A stretch of 64,000 nucleotides of DNA from Fasciola hepatica (lineage: Eukaryota > Platyhelminthes > Trematoda > Plagiorchiida > Fasciolidae). The translations under genes and the position numbers were made by a program. The notes beneath the pieces were generated by a model. The model saw nothing but the letters and a program-made list of their open reading frames with translations, was not told the origin of the DNA and ran no database searches. Of this stretch, positions 1-14,325 are shown piece by piece. Position 1 is the first letter of the stretch, and each line of letters opens with the position of its first letter. The DNA is taken from the NCBI GenBank assembly GCA_948099385.1, contig CANUEZ040000014.1, positions 806,001 to 870,000 on the forward strand, given 5' to 3'.

Positions 1-3000
1 AGAGGTTCAAACAATGGAACCCGGTCGAAGCGCGATAACTAGGTCGTGGAGCGGCTACACACCCAGGGATGTTATCCCTTCCAAACGGGTGGAGGGAATA
101 ACAGAGAATGAGAGGGATTTTTGCCAGAAGTAAACAAGAATTTCAGTTAGCATTATCGAAAAGCCCCACAAACTGAAAATGTGCAAGCTTCGAAGTGCCG
201 TCCAATACATCTGGCTAACCTTTGGATGCAGCTTGTACATACCGTGTCCCGATTGGGATGTTTGTTAAAGGCCTTCGAGTTTCCGAGTATCTAACCGTTG
301 TGGCATGCAAGGACCAGCGTCTTCGGTGAAGTTGCTCGTGTTTCACCTGCAAAATACACGAGGGCGGAAAATTCGGTGAGCACAAATATTCAGTAGGTGT
401 GACAACATGATCCCAAACTAACAGTAATGGAACGGCATTATAGCTGCTGATTGAATAAAAGATATCGCGGTTTTTGACAGTGAAGCATTTCAACCCCCCA
501 GCAACAAATCGGTAGGGACCATCTTCTTCGACCGACACCCATAGCAGGACACCCAGAAATAATAGCTTATACGGTTACTGAATGCCGACTTTCAGCAAAC
601 TTTAAACCCGGAAATAACGAAATCCAATAACCGAAATCCACTAAGAAACAGAAAGCTTATGATGTTTGATACGGCATATAAGTACTGAACAGTAACAGAT
701 CGAATCGTTCTTGGCCGTACGATGATCATAGGAATAGAACGAAAATTATGGTGGTTAAGGACTGGGAAGCGAGAGTTTTGGAAAGGGTCGTAAAGACTCA
801 GCTAACATGAAGCAGATAAACACAGGTTGAAGATAAAGATGTGGCCACCCTTGATGGACTTTTTTGAATCCGGTGGGTATTTTTTCGTGAGCAATTTGCC
901 ACTGCATGTTAGCAGTCCTAGTGTTGTTCTTCGAACACGGAGCACTGCTTGGATTCCAAAAGTGGCCTACGAAACAGATAAAGAACCCAAAGTTCCAAAG
1001 GTTGCTTAAAGATGGTGAAATTCGACGGGATTGGTAAATGGTGGTCCGTATTGTTTGGTTTTCGATCCAGCAAACTTGTTGCAGCAACGTCGGGTGCCGT
1101 GCTAGCTTGGCTGTCTATGCTTTGACTATCCTCAGGTGAAGCAGTCGAAAGAGTCTCTCAACGGATTTAAACCAATTGTCTTTGCAGCACGCGCACAAAG
1201 AAAGAACAGCCCAGTGGCAAAAAACAACCTATAAACGGCCTAGAGCTAAATACCAAATATTTTCCCCCTGCAATTTATCTACTCACGAAATGACGCACAA
1301 ACTCAACTTTCTCCAGACCATCACAGTATTGCCATTATGTTAGGAAGTTATCCAGCCTGGTGGATCATACATCATGCAACTCGCATATGGGAAATAATGA
1401 GCAAATGTTTTCACGCATGTGCCGATCCCCGAGAATATCAATTCTCTATGGAATATTGCACATCTGAATACTTTCGTTCATATTGCGGTTTATCGCTGGG
1501 GGTACATTTTATACTTGCCTCTGACAATAATGCCCTGATTGCTTTTAGTCTAGCGCATTTCTGGACTCTGACTTTTATTTGCCATTCGTGTTGGCCGCAT
1601 AATTTAGATTGCACACATCACTTTTATACTCCTTCATTCTAGCACCATAGAATATTCTGGTCAGTCCTGCTTCACCTCGGGAGCTTTTCAATAGGCGAAG
1701 CTTTATTCTAATTTGATATAACAGCACACAACACTCGGTTTGGAAACCGTGAGAGTAAACCAATCAGATTGGCCAAGGACGAAGCTGAGGCAAATTGACT
1801 CTGGACAGGAAGTAGCCCGGCAGATCTCTTAGGCGGGTTTGAATGTTTTTGATTCTCCAGTTGTCGTTACACCCACTAGTTCTGTTATTGCTGCTTTACA
1901 TGACGTGTCAGGAAGTATGAAACTTAGGAAGGTCGAATGGTGTACTCTCCGAATATTTGAATTGTGAAATCAGTTCCAGTTAGCTAGGCAGCAGATGAAT
2001 GAGGTTGATGACGGCGATGATAGTGGTACATTTCTCGACAGTGGTCTGAATGCACGCATGAACTCATGACTACCGTGTTCAAAATCACACACCAGAATAA
2101 AGTTTCGTGAATCTTAAAAGAAGGAGGGGCAGGCTAGAACTACAGTAAAATACTTGTGAGTGGTGCTAGAATTAAGTGAGCTGACACCTAGTTCAGCTGT
2201 AAATACGAGTCAGTTTCAAAATCGAAAAAGGAAAGTCTTAAAATGGCGGAACATTTAACTGATGGAAGAAATGACATTATGGGCTGCTCAGTGTGAACGC
2301 ACGAGGATGATGCGGACAATGATTGGCGGGAGCTTACTCGGGTTCACTGAGCAAGGCTGTTCGTGGCGAAGCCGGAGGATGTTGTATTTAACTCCCCCAA
2401 GGGAAGAGGAGTAATATATGACTGGAAAGCCGGATAAGGTTTGGCGTGAAACACCAGGAAAAAACTCCATTTTGACACAGGCGAAAAGATTTCGGGAAAG
2501 CGAATATCATACTGATTTGTGCTATTGCGGAGTAGATTCATTATTTCAGGTATGCTGAGCTGAAGCCGATGGAAATTCAGGTAAGTTCGATGGGATCTAT
2601 GATACTTTATGTCAGACACTCATCAACGATCCGTTATATGAAGCGACAGGGAAACCGTTCATTTTGATCCAGGTGATAAGGCAGGAATGCGGAGCTGAAC
2701 CTCCAAAATGTGGGGAAAATGGAACACATGAACCATCCTGGCCACTGTGCCAGCCGTGAGTGATGATGGCAAGGTAAGATGCAATTTTACGAGGAACGGC
2801 TATGGACAGCAATATAAAAAACCATCCGTTTGTTATGAGTGTGTTTTGTTGTTTATAAACCGTTCGTTGTTAGATCTTTATGGAGAACATGCTTAAAAGG
2901 AGCAGTGCAGTTTTCCAGTCTTGGAGGGAAGCAGGGAGATGGATCGAGGGTATACGCGGGATAAGGCCAAACAGACTGTGAAAGATGACAGTGGGTATTT

Positions 3001-5899
3001 ACGAACCTGAATGGGTGTAAACCACTTTGGGTGGTATTACAGAAGGAGAGTCATGCGCTTCAAAGCAAAATGAACTATAGGCTCTATGAGGATGCGATCT
3101 TATATTACGTGCTGGACGGCTATGAAAAGTAGAGGGGCCGTTAAGTATCGGGATTGAGCGGGCGTTAGAATGATAACCTTGGCAGCTGCCGATAGCATTA
3201 GCTTGAGGTTAGCTCGACTAAGACGACGGAATGTGGGGTAAGTCACTAGGGATAAGTACTAGGCGGATCAGCCGTGGTGTGCTGGTGTGAACAGGACTCA
3301 CAACGAGACCAACTTAGAAGTGATTACTCTTCGGCTGGAGTTTTCTAGTACACCAAGATTCCAGTCCTGTGTCGGTAAGGTAGCATCATGTTGTGCAGAT
3401 CTGACGGCTAGAATGGTCTTTTGTCGTTGTTAGCACAGTGCAAGCAGGGCGACACAACCTGGCTACCTGCATGTTAACAGATTTTAATAAAGTAACAATA
3501 GAGCAAGAAGCGTTTCGTGCGGTGGAGTGCCACACATCCTTTGAGACGGCACTGGGGAGAAAAGCATTGTTTGCAGATTCGTCAGGAGTCAAACTGATGA
3601 CGTTCGATAAAAGCTAGTATCAAAACTGTGCATCCATAAGACAATATAAAAACCCCTCCGAGTGTAAGATTTTGAACTCGGAGCAAAGCTTCTACATAAA
3701 ATACGTCATCATTGCTGACCCGCCAGAAAGCAAAGGTTGGTTACACCATGTTAAAACGCAAAATGGGCTCGAAATTCGCTGCAGGAGCTCTTCATTCAAC
3801 CGCTGATATTAGTGCGTGAACTAATCTACGGCTTGTATCTTGAGACCAAAAGCTGCAGGGGTGATATATGCTCGTCGGCCGATCTAGTGTTGACGAAACT
3901 AAAATGCAATACCTCTCCAAACAAATCGAACTACTTTCCAGACCTAATTGCATTGCACACTTCAGGATCAATTTTCTGCTCTCCGCCCTTTAAAATGCAG
4001 GTTTGTTGGTTCGGGGGCGAGCAAAAGTCAGTCACAGTGAACGTGAAGTCACAAGGAAAGATCTCATGCAATACACTGACTGGCCATCATGAATTGCGGT
4101 CAGGAAGTTTGGGCGATTTGCCAGCGAAAGCCTTGTGACCGCCATACCGAAAGCGAACGTCCAGCCGATCGAATCAAGGGAATTTTCTTGAATCAAACCA
4201 TGAGCAGGGAAGGGCAATGGCTGCCAATAAAGTAAAATACCGATAAATTGTAAGCCCTCCGATGTGACTCACCGTTTATCTGATTTTCCACTTTTTCTTG
4301 AGTAAAGCGCTGCTGAAAGACGGATTATTCTGAGGGGGAACAGCAGTTGCTTCCTATACCTGAATGGCTCACATCCTGCTGTTAGTTACTGTATTATAGC
4401 TCATGTCACCACGAAGACGGCAGAGGTAAGTCTCACACTTTGTTGCATAAGACTCAAGTTTCGGAAGCTCAAAATTCTGCGGAGTGTAGGAAAATGGGCT
4501 CTCTTACGAGCGACGCAGATAACCCGGTAAGGCAAAGTGGTGTCCTACTGGGAGTCATGAGGCAAAAGGGAGTAGTGGAAGCCGTGCTGTTTTCTGATGG
4601 TGGGCCCGGTACGACATTGGCAACGCAATAATTTGCTAGACAGCTTGGTCTGGAGTGAAAACTCAAGCTGTTACTGATCATCATTGTCGCAGGCTCACGA
4701 GCTGCCTAGTCGGGGAGGCCAAAGCTCCGTTGGTATCGCCGGCGGATATAGTAACCTTGTCAGACCGAGCTCAGAGCAAGCAACTCAAACCTTTTTGCTT
4801 GACAGCCGATAGATTCCTGAATACGGAATTGTTTGCGCGGCTCAAACTGAACGGAAAGCCGCGAAGCTCCAATTCACTGGCAATACAAAACGCAAAGTGC
4901 AATCAAGAATAGCCTGCTGAGGTTTTTCCTTTTATTCGGGGAAAATCCATCCGGTTCACCAAAATATTAGAATAGCAGGATGAAACAAAATACCAAAACA
5001 AATAGGCTGTAGCCCCCCGCCCCAGTAATGCTTTGAAACACGGGCGGTCTCAGCGTGCCCGAAATAAAGTGGATAACAGAAGCCACTCCAGAAAGCACAT
5101 TTGGAAAGAAAATCATCCGCCAAGTCCACGGGATGTTTATGTCTGACAAAAGAATTAGTTGGCAAAAGATGGAGATCTGGTCAATCATGGCTAGTCCTCA
5201 GCCTGGAGGTTGCAAGAATCTCAAAATGCACGGAACACCTAAAAGATCGTGGACCTATGAGTGAAAGTAACCGTGACTTAATCCTGTTCCGGCCAAATCG
5301 CCAGGGAGTAGGTGGCCTGACAAATTTAGAAGCAACTTATCAGGGATAGACTGGAACTGCTCGTTAAAACTGGGTCTTTTGATAAATCGGAAAATGGCAA
5401 GCAAGAGCTACAATGTGGAGATCCAAAGCAGCTGGATCAAGAACAAGCCATTAGAAAAAACAGACTGTTGCACTTTTAAAAAGGGTCAGACGAAATGGGT
5501 TACCGTCGTGCTGCACGAGACTAGCGGGAAAGCCCTCGAGGCAGAACCAAAAAGCATCCAGGAGGTACGGAAGAACTAGCGGCTACTGGGCATCCTTATT
5601 GTTAGAGTCAGCCAAGGCTAGACAGTCTCAGATACAGAAGCAGTACGGGAACAAGTACAGCAGAAGTATTACTTGGAACGCCAAAGGCAATCTAAGGGCG
5701 TATTTCCACTTCTCCCAGTCTAAGGCAGCATCGAGGTAAGCTGTAGGTGATGTCAGGGACCTGCAGAGAGGGCGGTAAGCAGACAAAAAAGTAGCCGATT
5801 CATCGAAATGTTTTTCAGTGAGTACACAGACAGTACCAGGGGTCCAAGGGCTACCTGTGACTAGTTACAATAAAATTCGGGAAATGCAGGGTGGGGAGC
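1..5899. other. intergenic, no recognisable gene
   Basis: Short open frames occur on both strands, none longer than about 110 codons, and none shows a family motif I recognise. The base pattern (purine-rich + strand, scattered stops in every frame) fits long-decayed repeat DNA. Some of the right end (about 5.3-5.9 kb) may be the unreadable 5' part of the CR1-like LINE that becomes recognisable from about 5.9 kb. Confidence 0.5.
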
Positions 5900-7740
5900 T
5901 AGCGCAAGAGATGTGTTGGAAAGCTTGAAACGGCCAGAGACATTCAAGGTGGCGGAGCCGGGCGAAGTCTTCCAGTCAGCTGTGAAGCCGTCAACGTCCA
6001 TCCAGGTGGACCATCAGCCGTCTTCTCAAAGCACCATAAGACCGGATGACTGGCATGTATTGATCATCACACCCATCCACAAAGGTGAAGGTAGAGAAAC
6101 GTGTGCCAGTTGCATACCGATTAATCCGACTTTAGCGAGATCAAAATAAGGGATTTGGAATATTCTCATGAACAGCTACCCATAAGGGCAACAGCAGCTT
6201 AAGCTTATTAAAAAAATTACCGGTGCTTCAACCCAGAAATATCGGCAACCGACAAAAGTTTAATATCCCAGGGGCAACGGAAAGTTAGTTTCACTCAGTG
6301 CCGTAGCTGAGTTGAGCACATTAGGGAGCTAGGTTTGTACGGTATATATTCGGTAGTAGTCTTTTTCAGCCTAACAGCAAAAAAGCAGACCAGGAAACCG
6401 TCGTTCGAATGGCTGAAGCTCCGGAAGAATTTAAAATGCCAAGAAGACACTGCTGTCCGGACTGAATCAACTTTTGATATGGGAGTCAAGACCGCCCTAC
6501 AAAGCTCCGGTAGCTCTGCCAGTGACATCAGCGGTGGTGAGACCCTTCAAAAGAATATTGCGAGATAAACTATTAAGTCATTTATGGTGAAAAAACCTAG
6601 CGATTATCAATCGGCATCGGTTCCGACAGTGGCCTTCTTTTCTGTCCGGCCTAATGAACTTCTCGTGTGAGATGACCGGTTCAGAGGACCGAAGAAAAGG
6701 GGCGGAAGTTTGTTATCTGGGACTTCAAGAAGACTCTGATTCGGTTAATCCCAGGATGTACTAATCAGAAGCCGAGTTATCTCATCGCACAGCGGGGAAC
6801 GGGGGTGAATTGCACAATACATAAAGGGAAGTGTTCGAGTTTGAGTAAGTAGCCGCTTGTAGGATAATGGTAGATTGCACAGTGATGTCGTGCAGGTTTC
6901 AGTTCTAAGACCCCCGTTTTTCATGATGTGCAATACGATCTTGCAGACAAGATGAACAACACATGCCCCCCCCCCCTTCGCAGAGGAGGTCAGTGTGGTA
7001 GGAGCACCAGAGGATGCCGCTGTTCAGCGTGATATAGACAACGTATACCGGCGGTTAGTGACTTGGGATCCTCCCCTTAACCTGATGAAGTCTCAAATCC
7101 TCATCATGGAAGAAGAACCGCGGTCCATCCGACATGAGTTTACCAGACAATCAGGAAGGAATAAGTAATTTCATAGAAAGCCGGATCTAGGGGTTATAGG
7201 AAGAGAAGACCTAAAGCCAAGTTTTCATCGTCAGAAAGTAACTCAGAAGGCACGCAGAGACCCGCACCAGCTAGAGAGAGTGATCGGCTCGAGAGAAATG
7301 GTGGGTTCCTTGGCTAACGTACAGGGAGTTCGAGGATTTCTATCAAGACCTGCGCCCAAACGAAACGGCTATATTCGGTGGGGGCAACAAGCGGAGATTT
7401 ACTTGATCGTTGATAGAATACAGGCTTTCGTGCTTTCTCCTTTCTTCAGAAAGTAGAACAACAGGTAGCTTCACAATGGCTTTCAAAATACCAAAAGGGT
7501 TCACAGAAGCACGAAGTCACGGATCTGCGAAGGAGTGACTGCCTCACAAGGCATGCACTGACAATAAGGAATGAGCGAACTGGGACTCCAATTAGGGGTC
7601 GGTCTTTTGCGTTTATGATCGTTAACGATTGGAACAATTTCCAAGGGATGTGACACTAGCCATCAGAGTGGCTAAGTTCGAAAGGAACCTAGAGGACTTG
7701 TGGTGGGCCTTATTGGGACGTATAATAACAATAATTTTAA
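5900..7740 (+). mobile_element. decayed CR1-like LINE (RT and C-terminal parts)
   Basis: This is a dead non-LTR retrotransposon readable only in short frames. Near 6040-6100 the RT entry motif appears as RPDDWHVLIITPIHKGEGR, matching the CR1/jockey pattern LPDDW..A.ITPIHKGG. Near 7020-7110 a frame reads AVQRDIDNVYRRLVTWDP followed by PLNLMKSQILIM, the segment after the catalytic box in which CR1 proteins carry the ...W.L.LN..KS pattern. Near 7540-7720 a frame reads LTRHALTIRNERT, then SFAFMIVNDWNNF, then a frameshift to AKFERNLEDLW, which is the CR1 C-terminus. The order of motifs fixes the + orientation. Many stops and shifts separate the pieces, so no product is expected. Clade assignment rests on motif pattern only. 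Confidence 0.72.
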
Positions 7741-10700
7741 GTAAAAAAGACGTATTTCTCGACCAAGGGGAGGGGCGCACACATAAAGGCACGATCAGTG
7801 TGCACAGCAATACTCAACATGAGGTAGTTTGCACAAGCTTTGAAAAAAGGTCTCTCGTCCCAGTATTAGTACAATAAAGCTAGAACGACGTTGAGTGAAG
7901 AAAAATTAAATTAATTTACACCGCAATTACGAGAAGATTTCATCTAAGGTTGCAGCTAAATTAAGAATCGGCCAGGCATAAGATTCCTTGAAGAGGCGTG
8001 GGCAAATGTGAAAGGTAAACTATAGACAGGGCCGAGGCAGAAAATTATTGTCGGACGCGTCTTCGGGGTCACTGAATGGAGCAAACTGATATTAATCGGG
8101 TAAACCGGGGGAAATTTCATAAGAGTGACGAAGAGAACATTGACGAATGCGTAGTCATGTGGCTCCATAAAACGGTGAGATGAGTACGGGAATGAAAATC
8201 AAGAGTCAAACAAAGGCTGCAAACTAGCAATTTTAATGATAACGTTATAATCATAGAAGGTGGGGAAAAAACATCAAGTATTATACGGTATCAAGGTGAA
8301 TCTAAATCTAAAAATCGAAGGGTGAAAACACTTTTCCTGAGCCGTGGGTGATATTCTTTGAAAATGACAAAAACGTTGCCTTGTTTAGTCTAATGCAGCT
8401 CTTTTGCGGCAATATCTGGCATGACAGGTTAGGATGATAATCAGAAGCGCGTCTGGATTGCGCTTCTCCATATGTATATGGAGAGAATACACTCTACAGA
8501 ACGGTAATTTTAGTGTCTCTGGGAGCACCTGTCCAGCACAATTATTTGTTTTTGAGAGGGAAGGTTCCACCCACCGTGAACCTTCCATTGCTTTACTACG
8601 TGCACTTGTACGACGGTGAATCACTCTCAAATGATAGGATAGGAGCTTGGGCAGTTAAGAGTATGCATAAATATATATTTATACATATATATACATATAT
8701 ATTTCAATGTTCTATCCGCAGCACTGGACTATCCAAAATGGGATCCGGGATTAATCCTCAGGCAACTTGCTTCAGTAATATGCACTTGAGTACTGGTTCT
8801 CCGAGGGGGCGAAGTACATGTCTCTAAAACATCAGGAATAAAGGGGGGAAATAAAGAAGAAGGGAGATAACAGCCTGGTTGTGGCACTAGCTGTGGGTAG
8901 GGATGACAAAGGTACTGAATAGAAAAAAGTGTTTACAGTTTTGATGAGGCCTTTCAAGGGAACACGGACAGGGAGCATTCCGGCGATGTGGTTATATGAA
9001 AGCCGAAGCGCTCGGCAGCTACTCAGAAATGGATCTCGTTATATTGTGAGCGTAGGAGTAGATGGCCATGAACTAGCTCGGTAGTCGGAGTGGTAAACTC
9101 AAGTTTACGAGGAATTGCCGGTAAGATGAGCCTACCGGCTCAGATACAGGGACAGGAAAGTCACCTATAGTGACCCGGGGACGATCGAGTTCGAAGTGTA
9201 AAGTAATGACCAAATTACTGTAGACAAACATAACAGACTAGTACACAGCTCTGGACAGTTTGTTGTTCAGTGCCACCGGGCTTTTTGTTGTTTGTCGGCT
9301 TGCTTGGGGGAATTGGTTTCCGCTAACTGGAAAACGCCTTTAACTGCTCTGCTCAAAGACGGCTGAATCTTTATCTCCTCTAGCTACAATCGTTTCCGGT
9401 GTCACTCTGAAGAGTAAAAGCTGTAGACATTGTTTCAACGCAAACAGCCCCTCACCTATCCCGTTGACCGATGCCGTCTTCTGTCAACCCTCTGAAGTTT
9501 TGGCTTGTCGCCCGTTCCTTAAGTTATTCGCGGGATCCAGTTAGTACCTGGTGTCCGGGGTACTAGACATCAACCACAATAAAACAAGCAACTCTTTGAG
9601 GGGAGGCTTGTGCCACCAAGTGCACTGGTGATGTAGAAGGGTCAGTGCCGTGAAAGGTAACCCCTGTGTAACTTTTAAAGGCACCGGGCTTCGAGGGAAC
9701 ACAAGGAGTGTAAAGCTGTAGAAAGTGAACTATAAATATGCTAACTTTATATGGCTACCCCAAGCAATCAAAAGCGGGCGAGGTTTGGCCCGTTGTTGTA
9801 AACCCTAAGCATACAAATGCCAGGTTATCGTCAGGGCACAGTTCACATGACTTGACTTCGCAAGCCGGGTATCGACTGCTGTGTCCGACATCGGTAAGCT
9901 GGTCAACGTTGGCGCGGGGAACCCGAAAGAGTTCAACCCGGAAGAGGTGAGGTCAGCGACTATATATGTGGGTAGCTTGAACGGCAGGCTGTCATCCCGC
10001 ACAGGTTCAGACAAAAGAAATGGAGGCTAGCTCTACCATTTGGGGCTTCCATATGTAGGGTCGGGTCTAGGCTGCTGTCAGACGTTCATCCGTTATTGAA
10101 GGGGGCAAGGAGCATTTTCCGGGGACCTTATCAGCCAGGGGCCTTTTTTATTCAATTTTTATTACAGGGAGGCGGGGGAGCATGTCTAGCCCTTGAGGTG
10201 TACTTCCGGTCATCCCTCGACCAGTTTTTCCTTTCAAGAGGTCGACGGGATCTAAAACTGCCGGAGGTGGTCTTCGCCTCTTATTGTTGGACTGCCACGG
10301 AGTAGACGCCATTGCTTTTGGGAGTGTCAAGACCTTACGCTTTGAGGGAGAAGGACAAGGGTGAAGCAAGCACCCAGGTAATGGCAGCATTCCCGAGTCT
10401 CTCACTTAACCGATTGTTTCCGCCAATACCAGGGTCGGATGGATTCCAGCACACTTGAGAGTCACCTGGTGACTGTTTTGATATACAGGGCAACTTCACG
10501 GGCTCGACGAATTTGGTGGAATCGTTACTGCCGGCCTTGCAGGGGCTAACAGCCAGCCAGTGCCGTAGCAGTGGGTGATCTGTGTCGAAATATCAATGAA
10601 TGCGGCATAAGAACTGATGAGTTGTGAAGATGGGCATAAGGACTGATGGGTTGTAAAGATATTCAGGTTCACTGAGCTGAAAGTTGGTAACTGAGGGAGA

Positions 10701-11699
10701 TGATTGGATCTGAAGAAAATCGGTTGCATTTCAAGTGCAAACAGTTTCGCAAACAGATGCAAGTGAGAACTGTGCAGAAAAGTAGGGTTTAGTACGAAAG
10801 CAGACTGGTGGTGAAGGGCTGTTTTGAAGCCGCGAGCCGTGGAAATAATACTGAGTTAAATGTATATTTTCAGCGGTTAGAGGTTGTTTCGGCTGGGAGC
10901 TGAAATGGAGTTCTAAACATGAGCCCGGTTACTCATAGGCAAATTAGAATACGAAAAATCTCATAGGCCCCATCTCCAACTGAGCTAGGCCTTATGAGCT
11001 GGATAAGGTTTCGCACAAGAAAGCACTTATTAAACTGGATCCAAAACGCCTTTATGGACTAAACGGATTGCATATTTTGTAATGGTTTGTTCTAATTAGA
11101 TGCAATTTTAGAGGGTCGAGGCTGGATTATTAAGCCCTTCGGGGGAATGAAGGATCACGGTGTTATCTACAAACGTCAGACAGTGCAAGCTCCTTGAGTT
11201 TCTGGACTTCCGAATGGACTCCAGAACCCCGTTTTCTACGAGACCATGGGAAGCGCTAAAGTAAACCTCATTCTTCTTAGTCAAAAAAGATTCACGTTCA
11301 ACAGAATGAATCATTCTTTTTGGTTACACTGAGTCGGATTGCCGAGCTGCCGTATGGCAGAAGATCTCAAAGCATTCATAATGGCTACTTCTTTACATTT
11401 GATATTTTTATGCACTGAAGAACAGTTTTATAGCATGGATCCAAAGTGAAACTTAAAAAAGGTAATTTCGCTTGCTGGCAGGCAAAAACTTCAATGAATT
11501 AGGACTATTGGCCTTCTGGTCTTCGCAAAGTGGCCAGCTAAGTTTCCCAAAAATGTAGCAGAGGGGAAATACTGGAATCCTAAATCCAGCGCTAACTGTT
11601 TATCAGAAATTTATTGTCCATCCAAGTGAAAAGAATCCTAAAGGACATTGCATATAACTATGGGGACGACTTTCTTCTTTGTAGAGAAATTTGTCAGAG
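7741..11699. other. intergenic, no recognisable gene
   Basis: No coding frame here carries a motif I can name. A small AT-rich alternating tract lies near 8669-8703. Minus-strand frames near 10.15-10.76 kb and 11.1-11.3 kb are short; the latter contains FVDNTVILHSP, faintly like an RT catalytic box, so decayed LINE sequence probably continues into this stretch. Confidence 0.45.
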
Positions 11700-12660
11700 C
11701 ATAGTTGCACCATTAAACAAGGTTTATGTCCTGGGAGACGCTGCTAGCGTCAGAGTTAAGTTGGTCAGGATCGAGGGCGTATAAGATTTTGATATCGTCA
11801 GCAAACAGATCAATTTTCCATGCCGGGAAATTTTAAAAACATCAATAATATACATTCTGAAGGGCAAGAGGCCGGAAAAGCGTTCCTGGAGAACTTCACT
11901 AGTTACAAGCTTCGTTTAAGAGGGTGCCCCGGTTACACTGACCACTTAATGGCGGCTAGAGGGATATGGGGGTAACAAGCTCAGCAGCGGGTCAACGAAG
12001 CCGTACCATTTTAGTTGTAAAAGCACACGGTGAGGTGAAACCCGATCAAAGGCCTTTTGCTTATCAGGCAACATAACAACCGTGGCTTTTCCATTATCGG
12101 CCGTTTCTGCCATCGAGCCCAAGTAGTCAACTTGGCAGGCGGGGCAGGAACAGTTTTCGGGGAACCGTGTTGCTTTCCACTCGAAAGTTTGTAAAATAGA
12201 AGACGGGTCATTATCTTGCTTTTACCGGTATTCTCTATGACCCTGAAAACAATCGAGGTATGGTCCAGGGGATGATAGTTTTCAAGTTCATGCCGAGAGC
12301 CTTACTCTCGAAAAGGGTAATTACGGAAGCCTTTCATTGGTCCGGAAGAGAGCTTAATTTCGTAGATAGGCTGGATAAGTTTGTCAGAATGATGGGCATA
12401 TCGGGGTCACCTGAAGTGAAGACAGCCGGTGTGATACCATCCGGGCCATGGTGAAAAGATGTCTAGGCAGAATTTAGTAGACGGCAGACATCCTCTGGGT
12501 GAAATGAGGGTGAAAAGACTATCTTTTGATAGGAGAGCTGATCTGGTGTTGCTTGCTTGTGTGTCTGACGTCGGTGCAGAGGCGTGAATGCGTTGGATGA
12601 CCAGGAGCATGCACTACTGGTTTTGTTAGACCACTGATTGGATGCTTTCACTTCAACTCC
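11700..12660 (-). mobile_element. decayed LINE on minus strand (RT domain)
   Basis: Read on the minus strand, a linker frame (12663 down to about 12463) is followed by HGPDGITPAVF; the GPDGI codons are 12447-12433. This is the conserved start of CR1/jockey RT domains. Further on, the catalytic box is intact as LFADDIKILYAL, with FADD at 11805-11794. Between them the frames are broken by several stops, so the element is dead. Sequence below 11.7 kb may be its 3' part but is too degraded to assign. It is a LINE of the CR1/jockey broad group; the clade is an inference. Confidence 0.7.
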
Positions 12661-14264
12661 CTGTGGCATCCTTATCCACTACTGAAGACCCGTTACTGCT
12701 ACCCTTAGTATCGATGGGAGTGATCGTGTGGAATATGTGACCGGTAGCGTTTATCCAAATCATCTTCAAGTGAACAACGATTAGTGATCTAACCTGAACC
12801 TCAAGTGGTTATAACCGGTACTAAAGATGATTAGTCTCCTCAAACTGCCGAAGCCTGGAAGACCCAAGGAACTCGCTAGAGCAAGAATCTGGATATTCCA
12901 GCACTGCGCCGCCAACGAAGGAGAAAGTTGCGAAACATTATGTTGAAAACCAGTGGAAGAATATTGTTACGGCCCCTTCAGCTGACCGGTCGCCAATGTC
13001 GAATTTTTCCGCGTTTTTATACAATGATATGGCGGAATTATGAATAAAAGTGCGGAGAGGTAAGACCAGGGGCCCGACAGCAGGTAACAGGTGTCAAATT
13101 CAAGTTTACTGTGAGCCACATGGCCTTCTCCAAGGCAAAGGCGGTAACTACACTGTGTAAACGGTTCACATTGGACCAATTGTCAAATGCTGTCACGTTA
13201 GCCTGCTTCCGATTGTTAAGCGCGCAAGAAATCAATCACAAATCTATTTCACGCAAATCCCGAAGCAGATCGACTCGTGAACCAGAAAAGTCACTGAGTG
13301 GTTACCAAGGAGTCGTTCACGTTGCGGATACGGTATCTCAATAATCAATGCGTAAGTATAAAAAGCAGTACGAATGACCACTTTACTTTACTTCACCTGA
13401 GGCTCATGAAGAGACAAAGTTCAACGTTTGACCAAACTTAGGGCTCAAAAGAGCAGTAAAGGTTCGATAACAATTTAGCAGCAAGTGCTCAATCCGGGGA
13501 AGCCGGAGGTAAAATCGGCCGGCCTCGGTTAGGTAAGAACGATCAACGAGTGTGCAAAGCAACTGGAGGGCAAAGAAGTGAAATCTACCATCATCGAGGC
13601 TTTTCTATCGGGTTTGCTTTCCCGGCCAAGAAGTTGTCACTGCGGTTCTCTAGCAGCCGTAACAGGTATGAGGAAACAAATGAATGTCAGTCGAGGGGCG
13701 AGTAGCAGGTTTTTGAAGAACAAAAATGAAAAATGAAAAAGTGAAAAAGTGAATGAGGGTGGGAAGAAGAGAGGAACAGAAGCCCAAACCCCCGTACGCC
13801 TGCTATGAAGCTGAACGAAAAAACGAAGAAATGTCAGTTGTACCTCTCGGAAACCCGGCCAACTAAGAACTTCTTAGGTTGTCAGACACGAGAATTCTCT
13901 CCTCAGCCTCATTCGACCAGCACCGGCTTCCGTAAGCCCACACACGCATCTCAGCAACATACGGCGTTGATTCCCAGATTGATGGTTTAAAGCCGACTGC
14001 ATATAAAGAGACAAGTAGCATGGTGCCATGTTTGTGTGTTCCTCCATTATTTGCCATTTGAATGGAGCCCATAGGTCGATCGTAAGCAGGGGTTGTCTGG
14101 GTTGCTTGCACGGGATGAATGGCATCCTGGGCAGAATGCAAGATGGGCACCGACGAGGGACCTACCAGCGGTCCGGGAGGTTGACGATGGTCACTACATT
14201 TTCATCTCCTTATCATTCCCGCTCATGGATGTAACCAGAAATACGTAGAGTCTCAGCTTATAGT
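12661..14264. other. intergenic, no recognisable gene
   Basis: Open frames are short and overlap on both strands. A purine-rich tract with short GAAAAAT/GTGAAAAA repeats lies at about 13723-13755. The minus-strand frames at 13863-14150 look open only because stops happen to be absent; I see no domain in them. Confidence 0.45.
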
Positions 14265-14286
14265 ATGGACTATTTTACACCATGCA

Positions 14287-14325
<39 letters not shown>

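Noticed and set aside
6966..6976. Run of 11 C as a regulatory or G-quadruplex site
   Set aside because: A single homopolymer run in decayed repeat DNA; no other G/C runs lie close enough to form a motif.
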